Positions 9,206 through 16,709 of a DNA stretch of 64,000 nt are shown here, piece by piece (the stretch's first letter is position 1; the number at the start of each line of letters is the position of its first letter). Position numbers and translations under genes: made by a program. The notes under the pieces were generated by a model that worked only from the letters and a program-made list of their open reading frames with translations, did no database searches and was not told the DNA's origin. The DNA comes from Haloarcula taiwanensis. Lineage in GTDB: Archaea > Halobacteriota > Halobacteria > Halobacteriales > Haloarculaceae. The stretch spans positions 186,001 to 250,000 of the forward strand of contig CP019154.1 in assembly GCA_002844335.1 (NCBI GenBank), written 5' to 3'.

Positions 9206-9400
9206 GACGTGGGTATTACTGACTATATGGGCGCTTCAGATGTTCTAAGGCATCTTTAATTCTGGAAAATTTATCACCGATAACTCGGATGTATCAGTCG
9301 GTGTGGGCCCGGACCGACGACGCGTCGAACCCGGTGTCTGCCGTACTCGTCGCTCGCAGGGCCGACCAGCCGCCGGGATAGGCCGGTCCGATGTTTCGGC

Positions 9401-10171
9401 TCAGTCCACGAGCGTCCCCAGCGGGAGCGGCTCTAGCCCCGCGTCCCTGACCGCGTCGCGCAGAACGGGGACGCGCTCGCGGAGTTCCGCCGGCGCGTGG
9501 CTGTCGGTACCGAGGACGAACTCGACGCCGGCCTCGCGGAACACGTCGAGGACCGCCGGGTCGGGGTGGACCCGGCCCAGCGAGCGGTGGACCCGGCCCG
9601 CGTTTAGTTCGGGGACCGTCCGCGAGTCCGCGAGCGCCGCGGCGACGCGCTCGTAGTCCTCGCGGGTGGTGTACCGCCGGAGCGCCCCCATCCGCTCGGG
9701 GAGGTCAAGGTGACCGAGCACCTCGAACAGCTCCGACTCCACGAGCGAGACGACGGCGTCGTAGTACCGCTCGACCGCCGCGCGCCGGTCCGCGCTGTCG
9801 AGGTCGGCGTACTGGCTGGCGCTGGTGTAGTCGTACGGCCCCGCGAAGTGGACGCTGCCGATGGTGTAGGCGAACTCGGCACGGTCGAGGAACGCCCCGA
9901 TACGGGCCTCGTCGCCCTCGACGTAGCTCACCTCGGCGGCGTCGTACAGCCGCAGGTCGGTCCCCGCTCGCGCTTCGTCGATGACCGCCCGCCGGTCGGC
10001 GTACGTCTCGACGAGGTCGTAGCGCTCGCGCCGCCCGAACGGGTCGTCGGTCACGATGCAGTGGTCCGTGAGCCCGAGCGCGTCGAGCCCGGCGGCCTCG
10101 GCGGCCGCGACCATGTCGCCGAGCGCCGACCCGTCGGAGAACGTCGTGTGGGCGTGTCCGTCGGCGTCCAT
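9401..10171 (-). CDS. PHP-domain phosphoesterase
   Basis: Metal-dependent phosphoesterase of the PHP fold, 256 residues. Seen motifs: DGHAHTTFSDGS (motif I, HxH), GLDALGLTDHC (motif II), the FEVLGHLDLPERM His, and the terminal GTDSHAPAELRER. The family includes histidinol phosphatases and other small-molecule phosphatases; the substrate here is unknown. It starts 3 nt after the stop of the ComB-like gene, so the two are almost certainly co-transcribed. With the upstream ECF transporter genes this suggests hydrolysis of a phosphorylated compound linked to an imported molecule. Confidence 0.85.
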   Translation of the reverse strand: MDADGHAHTTFSDGSALGDMVAAAEAAGLDALGLTDHCIVTDDPFGRRERYDLVETYADRRAVIDEARAGTDLRLYDAAEVSYVEGDEARIGAFLDRAEFAYTIGSVHFAGPYDYTSASQYADLDSADRRAAVERYYDAVVSLVESELFEVLGHLDLPERMGALRRYTTREDYERVAAALADSRTVPELNAGRVHRSLGRVHPDPAVLDVFREAGVEFVLGTDSHAPAELRERVPVLRDAVRDAGLEPLPLGTLVD

Positions 10172-10174
10172 CGC

Positions 10175-10924
10175 TCACTCGCCGCCGTCGCTCACGTCGA
10201 CCAGGCGCTGGTCGACGAGCTTCGGGACGACCTCGCGGCTGTCGAAGTCGAGGGTGTACTCGTAGAGGTCGGTCCGCTTGACCTGGGGCTTTCGCTCGTA
10301 CTTCGGCCCCTTCCCGAACGTGACCATCTCGCGGAACACCGCGCGCTGTTCTTCTGTCGGCGGACGCTCGTGGAGGTGTCGCGCGATGTACAGCGCCCCC
10401 GCGAGGTCCTCGGGAGAGGGCTTGCCGTTCGACCCCGCGCCGACGAAGTACGCCCGGCGGTCGCTGTCCCTGAGGTGTTCGGCGACGGCCTTGCCGTTGG
10501 TCAGACCGCCGACGTACACGTCGACGTCGTCGCCGCCCGCGAGCCGGAGGTCGGTGACCGCGTTGCCGCCGTTGGTCGAGGTCATCGCCGTCGGTCGGCC
10601 GGCCACGTCCACGTCCTGGACGAAGCTCGGCGAGTTGAAGAAGTCGTAGCCTTCCTCGCCCTCGTAGTTCGGCCCGGAACTGCCGCCGATTTTCGCGCGG
10701 GGGTGTTCGGCCTTGAAGTCGGGCTCGTTGCCTCGCTCTTCGGTGATGTAGATGTACTCCGCCCCGTTGGCGAACAGTTCGGGGACCGTCGTCGAGAACT
10801 GGGCCACGTCGACGACGACGTAGTTGCCCGGCTCGGGGTCGTCGGGAATCTGTGCCCGCGCCGGAATCATCGTCTCCAGCAGTTCCGCTTCGAGGTCGTC
10901 TTCGCCGTCGGAAACCAAGCGCAT
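10175..10924 (-). CDS. ComB-like 2-phosphosulfolactate phosphatase family protein
   Basis: A 249-residue protein with the layout of ComB, the enzyme removing phosphate from 2-phosphosulfolactate in coenzyme M synthesis. Family marks are VVVDVAQFSTTVPELFANGA (ComB: DVxRxxTTxxxxxxNGA), FFNSPSF and the loop TSTNGGNAV. The usual Arg of the first motif is Gln here, so the substrate may differ, and haloarchaea are not known to make coenzyme M. It has its own promoter (10981-10997) that resembles the promoter of the ECF operon upstream. The name describes the family, not a proven reaction. Confidence 0.7.
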   Translation of the reverse strand: MRLVSDGEDDLEAELLETMIPARAQIPDDPEPGNYVVVDVAQFSTTVPELFANGAEYIYITEERGNEPDFKAEHPRAKIGGSSGPNYEGEEGYDFFNSPSFVQDVDVAGRPTAMTSTNGGNAVTDLRLAGGDDVDVYVGGLTNGKAVAEHLRDSDRRAYFVGAGSNGKPSPEDLAGALYIARHLHERPPTEEQRAVFREMVTFGKGPKYERKPQVKRTDLYEYTLDFDSREVVPKLVDQRLVDVSDGGE

Positions 10925-10980
10925 ATGTGCAGGTTTTCTCCACGTTATTTAATTCGAACTAAGAGTGCTATACTAGGCTG

Positions 10981-10997
10981 CATACGTCTATATAGCC
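10981..10997 (-). promoter_or_regulatory. Promoter element of the ComB-like/PHP pair
   Basis: Read on the minus strand the sequence is GGCTATATAGACGTATG. The TATA-like part is about 65 nt from the ATG at 10924. The 12-nt core ATATAGACGTAT is identical to one upstream of the S-component gene (14552-14569), suggesting a shared regulator or a shared strong promoter. Confidence 0.55.
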
Positions 10998-11055
10998 GTT
11001 TTTTCGGCCGACGGGGTCCCTGCCGGTCGGGAGCGCCGGACGCTGGCGGCCGCGC

Positions 11056-11865
11056 TCACAGCGCGATGGCGATGACTGCGACCACGGCCAGCGACCCGGC
11101 GAAGAACCCGACGTCGCGGGGCCGGACCCGCATGTCGGCCAACTGCAGTTCCTTGCTCGCCTCGTCGTGCAGGGAGTGTGAGAACCCCCGCGTCTCCATC
11201 GCTTCGACGGTGACCCGGCTGCGCTTCGCGACGTTGAATATCATCGGATAGAACGCCCGCATCGACGTTTTCAGCAGGTAGGCGTAGTGTCGCCACCGGA
11301 AGCGGCCCGGCGACTCCGGCGCGGCGCTGCGGAGCCGATAGGCGTTGACGAGGTCGTGGTACTCCTCGAACAGCACCGGCAGCATCCGGTAGCCGTACGT
11401 GATGAGGAACGTGAACTGCCGGGGGATGCCGAGGCTCCGGAGTCCCCGCGCGAGCGTCTTCGGCCCCATGCTGGAGAAGACAGCCAGGCTCGACACCGAG
11501 ATGATGGTCAGTTTCAGCGTGAACGGAATCAGCGCCCGTATCGCGGCCAGCGGGTCGCCCGTGAAGGCGGTCACGACGGCGTACGACGCCAGCGTCGAGG
11601 CGACGGTAAACGCCATCAGCGCGACCAGAACGAGGCTCACCCGGGAGGCGTACGCGAGCAGCGAGACGAACGCCAGCAGGGCCAGCAGGACGCCCACGTC
11701 GTAGAACAGCCACGGGACGAACAGGAAGACGACGTACCACAGCAACAGCACGCGGGGGTCCAGTCGGTGCAGGAACGACCCCTCGTTCTCGTAGGCCGTC
11801 TTCAGCAGGTCGTTCTTGATGGCGTCGACCGAGGTGGCGTCCCGGAGCCCGTCGAGGTACGTCAT
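11056..11865 (-). CDS. ECF transporter transmembrane protein (EcfT/CbiQ family)
   Basis: The T component couples the ATPase to the substrate-binding S protein in energy-coupling-factor importers. The 269-residue protein has membrane helices in the first half (VLLLWYVVFLFVPWLFYDVGVLLALLAFVSLLAY) and the cytoplasmic coupling region with the family's Ala-Arg-Gly signatures, seen as MGPKTLARGLRSLGIP and VEAMETRGFS. The start overlaps the ATPase stop by 4 nt, giving translational coupling. Confidence 0.85.
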   Translation of the reverse strand: MTYLDGLRDATSVDAIKNDLLKTAYENEGSFLHRLDPRVLLLWYVVFLFVPWLFYDVGVLLALLAFVSLLAYASRVSLVLVALMAFTVASTLASYAVVTAFTGDPLAAIRALIPFTLKLTIISVSSLAVFSSMGPKTLARGLRSLGIPRQFTFLITYGYRMLPVLFEEYHDLVNAYRLRSAAPESPGRFRWRHYAYLLKTSMRAFYPMIFNVAKRSRVTVEAMETRGFSHSLHDEASKELQLADMRVRPRDVGFFAGSLAVVAVIAIAL

Positions 11866-13607
11866 CGCTCGGCCTCCACGGCGGCGCTCTCGGCGGTTTC
11901 AAGCCGACTCGCGAGGTCTTCCACGGTCAACGGCGCGGGCGAGAGCCCGAGGCGCTCGCTCAGCCGGACGACCTGCGGTGGTCGCAGGCTCGCCCGTTCC
12001 AGCGTCTCGGCGTCCGAAAAGACTGTCTCCGGCGGTCCGTCGGCGATGACCCGGCCCTCGTCGAGGACGACGACGCGGGTCGCCCACGACGCCGCCAGTT
12101 CGAGGTCGTGGGTCGCGACGACGACCGTCTCGACGCGCTGGCCCGCCCGGTCGATGGTCCGCCCGACCTCCGCCCGACTCGCCAGGTCCAGGCTCCCCGT
12201 CGGCTCGTCGAGCAGGACGATAGAGGGGTCCGTCGCCAGCCCGATGGCCAGCGAGGCGCGCCGTTGCTGGCCGACGCTCAGCAGGCGGCCGTCGCGGTGC
12301 TGGAGCGCGTCGAGGTCGAGGAACTCTATCACGTCGTCGACCCGCTGGTCCACGTCCGGGTACCCACGGTCGCGGAGGTAGTGGGCCACGTCGGCGCGCA
12401 CCTCGTCCTCGATGAACATCTCCTCGGGGTTCTGGTGAACGTACACCACGTCCTCGGCGAGCGTCTCCGGCAGCGCCGCCCCGGCGTCGACGCCGTCGAC
12501 GGTCACCTCGCCCGTGTCGGCGCGCTCGATGCCGGTGACGAGGCGCAGCAGCGTCGACTTGCCCGCGCCGTTGCTTCCGACGAGGACGACCCGCTCGTCC
12601 GGGTAGAGGTCCAGCGAGAGGCCGTCGAGCGCCTGTCGCGTCCCTTCGCGGAGCGTCTCGTAGCTGTGGGACACGTCCGTGAGAGAGATGACCGGCTCCC
12701 GCCCGGCGTCGGCCGCGGCGGACGCGGGGGACGGTTCGACCGCGCCGTCTGCTCGCGCGCCGCCGGCCGCCCGCCCTTCGAACCGCGCCGCGCCGTCGGC
12801 GACGGTCACGGGGAGGTCCCCGTCGTCGTCACACACCCGCTCGGCGACGCGGGTCACCTGCGGCGGGTGGACGTCCTGTGCCCGGAGGTCGTCGAGCCTG
12901 TTCAGCGCGTCCTCGACCGGGAGCTTCCACTGGACCGCTCCGTCAGCGACCAGCACGACGCTCTCGCAGTACTCCGCGATGAACTCGGTGTGGTGTTCGA
13001 TGGTGACCACCGTCTTCCCGTGGTCGGCGTTGAGGTCGGTGAGGTGCTCGTAGGTCGACCGGGCGTTGACGGGGTCCAGTTGGGCCGCCGGCTCGTCGAC
13101 GACGAGTATCTCGGGGTCGAGCGACAGCGCCGCCGCGAGGGCGACGAGGTGCTTCTGGCCGCCCGATAGCTCCCAGATGAACCGGTCTTCGAGCCCGTCG
13201 AGGTCCAGCAGGTCGAGTGTGCGGTGGACCCGCTCGCGGTAGTCCTCCCGGCCGTAGTTCAGCGGCGCGAACGCCACCTCCTCGAACACCGTGGGGTTGA
13301 CCAGCTGATTGTCGAACTCCTGGAACACGTAGCCGACGTGCTGTGAGAGTTCGGCGACCGAACTGCTCGCGGTGTCGAGCCCGGCGACCGTGACGCGCCC
13401 GTCGAACGTCCCCTCGTAGAAGTGGGGGACGATGCCGTTGAACGACTTACAGAGGGTCGTCTTGCCGGAGCCGTTCCCGCCGACGACGGCGACGAACTCG
13501 CCCGGCTCGATGGTCACGTCGGCCCCGTCGAGGACGTTCTCGTCGGTCCCGGGGTAGCGAAACGACAGGTCGTCGACGACGATGGCGGCGTCGTGTGTTT
13601 CGTCCAT
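11862..13607 (-). CDS. ECF transporter ATPase, two fused ABC domains
   Basis: A single 581-residue chain holding both ATPase modules of an ECF importer. The first domain has Walker A GGNGSGKTTLC, signature ELSGGQKHLVALAA and Walker B ILVVDEPAA. The second has Walker A GSNGAGKSTLL, signature LLSVGQQRRASLA and Walker B IVLLDEPTG. An acidic linker of about 70 residues separates them, and each half is followed by a short C-terminal extension typical of EcfA. Many ECF systems use two separate genes, so this is a fusion. It lies 6 nt downstream of the S-like gene and overlaps ecfT. Confidence 0.93.
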   Translation of the reverse strand: MDETHDAAIVVDDLSFRYPGTDENVLDGADVTIEPGEFVAVVGGNGSGKTTLCKSFNGIVPHFYEGTFDGRVTVAGLDTASSSVAELSQHVGYVFQEFDNQLVNPTVFEEVAFAPLNYGREDYRERVHRTLDLLDLDGLEDRFIWELSGGQKHLVALAAALSLDPEILVVDEPAAQLDPVNARSTYEHLTDLNADHGKTVVTIEHHTEFIAEYCESVVLVADGAVQWKLPVEDALNRLDDLRAQDVHPPQVTRVAERVCDDDGDLPVTVADGAARFEGRAAGGARADGAVEPSPASAAADAGREPVISLTDVSHSYETLREGTRQALDGLSLDLYPDERVVLVGSNGAGKSTLLRLVTGIERADTGEVTVDGVDAGAALPETLAEDVVYVHQNPEEMFIEDEVRADVAHYLRDRGYPDVDQRVDDVIEFLDLDALQHRDGRLLSVGQQRRASLAIGLATDPSIVLLDEPTGSLDLASRAEVGRTIDRAGQRVETVVVATHDLELAASWATRVVVLDEGRVIADGPPETVFSDAETLERASLRPPQVVRLSERLGLSPAPLTVEDLASRLETAESAAVEAER

Positions 13608-13613
13608 CGCTGT

Positions 13614-14471
13614 TCAGGACGGCCGCTGGGTCGCTCGGTACCAGACGACGGCGGCGACGACGGCCGAGACCGCGATGGGGACCGCGATGAAGGTCTGGCC
13701 GTACACCTCCAGGAATTCGGGCTCCCAGACGACGTTTATCGCGCCGCCGACCTCGCTGGCCGCTTCGGCGACGAACGCCAGCGGGAAGGCCACAAGCATC
13801 GCGAGGAACGCCTTCGCGGAGAACCCGCGCCACATCGAGGCCCCGCGCTCGCCCTCGTAGGGCTCCATCCCCAGCAGCGGTTCGACCTTGCCGTGGAGCT
13901 TCGGGTAGAGGTACAGCGCCGGGATGACGCCGAAGACGATGCCGGTGATGACCATCTGCGTGACGAGGTCGACGGCCTCCAGCACGAGGATGCTCTCGGG
14001 GAGCCCGGGGACGGCCTCCAGTTCCTCGACGCCGACGTACACCTTGCCGATGTCGATGAACATCGCGAAGAACTCCTCTAAGCCCTCCGCGAGGAACACG
14101 ACGAGGGCGAGTTGGGTCGTGTTCTCCGGGTCCTGCAGGAGCTTCGCGGCGAAGTAGTAACAGACCGGAATCAGGAGGACCCCCTCCATCGCCCCGAGCC
14201 CGTCGAACTCGCCCAGCAGGATTTCGCCGAACACGATTTCGCCGACCGGGACGGCGAGCGCCGCCCAGTAGGTCCGAAAGAGGAGGACCAGGACGACGGG
14301 GATGAAGACGAACTCACCGACCCCGAGTTCGAGCGGCCCCAGCGTGAACTCCGGGAGTATCTCTGTCACGGCGTTTTGCAACCCCGTGAGGGACATGACG
14401 AGGATGAACACCATCATGTCCTGTTTGTCGAACGTGAACCAGCTCTCTGACGCGGTCGACGTTGCGCTCAT
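13614..14471 (-). CDS. Probable ECF transporter substrate-binding (S) component
   Basis: A 285-residue integral membrane protein with about seven to eight hydrophobic segments (for example EFVFIPVVLVLLFRTYWAAL and KAFLAMLVAFPLAFVAEAAS). It is encoded immediately upstream of the ATPase and T genes, the usual place for the S protein that picks the substrate. It is longer than typical S components (about 180-200 residues), and several Asp/Glu lie in or near helices. I do not recognise it as RibU, ThiT, BioY, CbiM or another named S family, so the transported molecule is unknown. Confidence 0.6.
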   Translation of the reverse strand: MSATSTASESWFTFDKQDMMVFILVMSLTGLQNAVTEILPEFTLGPLELGVGEFVFIPVVLVLLFRTYWAALAVPVGEIVFGEILLGEFDGLGAMEGVLLIPVCYYFAAKLLQDPENTTQLALVVFLAEGLEEFFAMFIDIGKVYVGVEELEAVPGLPESILVLEAVDLVTQMVITGIVFGVIPALYLYPKLHGKVEPLLGMEPYEGERGASMWRGFSAKAFLAMLVAFPLAFVAEAASEVGGAINVVWEPEFLEVYGQTFIAVPIAVSAVVAAVVWYRATQRPS

Positions 14472-14551
14472 GCTTCAGCCCAACCGACATCTGGTTCCCT
14501 ATTTGAACGCTTATAATAGTACTCTGATAGCTATTGGTCGACAACAGCTCT

Positions 14552-14569
14552 GTATACGTCTATATGGCG
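14552..14569 (-). promoter_or_regulatory. Promoter element of the ECF operon
   Basis: On the minus strand it reads CGCCATATAGACGTATAC, about 81 nt upstream of the S-gene ATG at 14471. It shares ATATAGACGTAT exactly with the element before the ComB-like gene. The surrounding 14472-14700 is AT-rich and also serves the divergent kinase gene; a TATA-like GGTCTATATATTCC at 14635-14648 points toward the kinase. Confidence 0.5.
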
Positions 14570-14709
14570 ATACGTTCGAACAATTGCTCTCGGCACTCCG
14601 TCGCTCGCCACGCGCAGGCAGTACGCTACGAGCCGGTCTATATATTCCAATGTCGTCGATAGAGTGCTCATAGTCACCCTTAGATGGCCGCTTCGAGGAC
14701 GATACGACG

Positions 14710-15837
14710 ATGCGTCCGCTCTCGGACGGGAGTGACTGGGAGACCTTCGCCGACACCTACTGGCCCGCCTGCGCCGTCGTCGCCGGGTCCGCGCTGTACG
14801 TCCTCGTCCAGTTGCTCCTCTGGCCCTGGGAGACCGCCCACGCGCTCCCCGACGTCGTCGGTGAGGGCGCGGTCGTGCTCGCGCTCCTCGCGGCCGTCTT
14901 CGTCGTCCAGCGCATCCCGGAGCGGCGACTGTACCGCCCGCTGATGGGCGGGCTCACCGTCTTCCACCTGTTCGCGCTGACGGACTTCCTGGACGAGTTT
15001 GTCAGCCCCCCGAACGCCTACGGGCTCCTGTTCGAGAACGGCGCGCAGGCGGTCGGCACCGTCCTGCTGGTCGTCGGTATCTATCGCTGGACGGTCGCTC
15101 GCCGGGAGCGAGAACAGGAACTCCAGTCCCGGACCGACCAGCTGGAGGTGCTGAACCGCCTTCTCAGGAACGACGTCCGGAACGACACGATGGTCATCCG
15201 GGGGTGGGCCTCGGTGCTCCAGCGCGAGGCGGGGGCCGATGCCGACGACTGCCTCGGCCGAATCGTCGCCGCCGCGAACGGCATCATCGACCTGACCGAG
15301 ACCACCGAGGAGTTCACGGACGCGCTGACGACGGCCGAGACGGTCGACCTCGAACGGCGGTCGCTGGCCCCGACCATCGAGGGCGAGGTCGAGAAGCTAC
15401 GGGCCCGGTACGACGGCGCGCGGGTCGAAATCGACGGCTCGCTCCCCCGCGTCGACGTGGTCGCCCACAGCATGCTCCCCGCCGTCTTCCGGAACCTCCT
15501 GACGAACGCCGTCGAACACAACGACGCGGCGACGCCGACAGTCCGCGTCAGCGCCGAGCGGGTCGGCGACGCCGTCCACGTCCGCGTCGCCGACAACGGG
15601 CCGGGGATTCCCGACGACCGGAAAGACGCCGTCTTCGCCAGGACCGAGTCCGGCGACGGGCCGCCGACCTCCGGGTTCGGGCTCTATCTCGTCAAGACTC
15701 TCGTCGCGGAGTTCGGCGGCGACGTTCGGGTCGCCGACGCCGAGACCGGGGGTGCCGTCTTCACCGTCGTGTTGCGGGTCGCCAGCAGCGGCCCGCTCCC
15801 CGATTTCGACCCGGTGGACGCACGCTCGCCTCGCTAA
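14710..15837 (+). CDS. Membrane sensor histidine kinase-like protein with Asn at the H-box
   Basis: A 375-residue protein with four N-terminal membrane helices, a short coiled segment (REREQELQSRTDQLEVLNR), a dimerisation/H-box region and a HATPase domain. The ATP site looks intact: N box FRNLLTNAVEHND, G1 VADNGPGIPDD, G2 SGFGLYLVKTL. In haloarchaeal kinases the H-box normally reads LRHDxRND; here it is LLRNDVRND, so the phospho-accepting His is replaced by Asn (codon aac at about 15191). It may signal without autophosphorylation or be an inactive partner. It lies between the divergent ECF operon and rdfA. Confidence 0.85.
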   Translation: MRPLSDGSDWETFADTYWPACAVVAGSALYVLVQLLLWPWETAHALPDVVGEGAVVLALLAAVFVVQRIPERRLYRPLMGGLTVFHLFALTDFLDEFVSPPNAYGLLFENGAQAVGTVLLVVGIYRWTVARREREQELQSRTDQLEVLNRLLRNDVRNDTMVIRGWASVLQREAGADADDCLGRIVAAANGIIDLTETTEEFTDALTTAETVDLERRSLAPTIEGEVEKLRARYDGARVEIDGSLPRVDVVAHSMLPAVFRNLLTNAVEHNDAATPTVRVSAERVGDAVHVRVADNGPGIPDDRKDAVFARTESGDGPPTSGFGLYLVKTLVAEFGGDVRVADAETGGAVFTVVLRVASSGPLPDFDPVDARSPR

Positions 15838-15846
15838 ACGGTTTAG
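15834..15846 (+). promoter_or_regulatory. Palindrome CTAAACGGTTTAG, candidate rdfA promoter/operator
   Basis: A perfect 6+1+6 palindrome overlaps the kinase stop codon. Its right half (GGTTTAG) is about 25-30 nt upstream of the rdfA GTG at 15871, the spacing expected for a TATA-like element driving a nearly leaderless transcript. Operator function is an inference. Confidence 0.4.
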
Positions 15847-15870
15847 TGTTCGCTTGCCGTACCCTCGGCC

Positions 15871-16503
15871 GTGACCGACACCGACGCGACGAGCGGGTCG
15901 AAGCGGGGGCCCGAGAACAAGGTCAGCAGGCTCATCGACGAGTACGACCTGGACGGCGTGGGCGCGACCCTCGAACGCCGCTGGACCGCCGACGGCGACG
16001 CGGGGGCCAGCCTCCGCGAACTGGCGACCGAGTTCAACCATCGCCTCGTCGAGGCGGCCCTCGCCGCGGAGAACGAGGCCCCGCTCGACGGCGAAGCGGC
16101 GAACCTGTACCGCCTGCTCACGGACGACGAGGCGTCGACCGGCGCGCGCACCAAGGCCCGCCACCGCCTCCGCCGGAGCGGCCTCGACGTCGACGCCCTC
16201 CGCTCCGACTTCGTCTCGCACCGCGCCGTCCGCTCGTATCTCACCTCCTGTCGCGGAGTGACGCCGCCGTCGGAGCGGGCTGACGACGGTGACGCCCTCG
16301 ACCGCCGGAAGCGGAGCCTCGACAGGCTCGTCGGCCGACTCGAACGCGTCACCGAGGGGACCGTCCAAGACCTCTCGAACGCGGGCGAACTCACCGTCGA
16401 CGACGCCGACGTGTACGTCGACGTGCAGGTCCACTGCCCGACCTGCGACGCGCAGTACGAACTCCACGACCTGCTCTCGCGGGGCGGCTGTGACTGCCAG
16501 TAG
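15871..16503 (+). CDS. rdfA: Rod-determining factor RdfA family protein
   Basis: RdfA is a haloarchaeal cytoplasmic protein needed for the rod cell shape in Haloferax, where its gene lies next to an SMC-like sph gene, as here. The 210-residue protein begins with KVSRLIDEYDLDGVGATLER and RWTADGDAGASLRELATEFN, typical of the family, and ends in a Cys-rich tail HCPTCDAQYELHDLLSRGGC that looks like a metal site (CPTC ... CDC). The start is a GTG. The assignment is from recalled family features and synteny. Confidence 0.75.
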   Translation: MTDTDATSGSKRGPENKVSRLIDEYDLDGVGATLERRWTADGDAGASLRELATEFNHRLVEAALAAENEAPLDGEAANLYRLLTDDEASTGARTKARHRLRRSGLDVDALRSDFVSHRAVRSYLTSCRGVTPPSERADDGDALDRRKRSLDRLVGRLERVTEGTVQDLSNAGELTVDDADVYVDVQVHCPTCDAQYELHDLLSRGGCDCQ

Positions 16504-16534
16504 GTCGCCGTCGGGTGATTTCGCCGCTGACTCG

Positions 16535-16569
16535 AAACCCGTTCCACACGTACGGCTGTAACAGGATTT
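16535..16569 (+). repeat. 34-35 bp palindromic element, copy 1 (upstream of sph)
   Basis: Begins AAACCCGTTCCA, has CGTACGGCTGTAAC in the centre and right half, and ends in a degenerate arm AGGATTT. It matches copy 2 at about 30 of 34 positions. The two copies start 93 bp apart in the 206-nt gap between rdfA and sph. Confidence 0.85.
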
Positions 16570-16627
16570 GCGGGCCTCGGCCGGACCGGCGACTGGCTGC
16601 ACGTCCGGCTGTTTCGACGAGTCCGCG

Positions 16628-16661
16628 AAACCCGTTCCAGTCGTACGGCTGTAACGGGTTT
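16628..16661 (+). repeat. 34-bp near-perfect palindrome, copy 2 (upstream of sph)
   Basis: Left arm AAACCCGTT, centre CGTACG, right arm AACGGGTTT; 30 of 34 positions match their reverse complement. It lies 49 nt before the sph ATG. Its size and symmetry suit a dimeric DNA-binding protein; a structural RNA or chromosome-site role is also possible. Confidence 0.85.
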
Positions 16662-16709
16662 ACCGCTCGGACGGAAACGACTTTCAGCGGTTCGCGCCTG
16701 GGCTGACGC

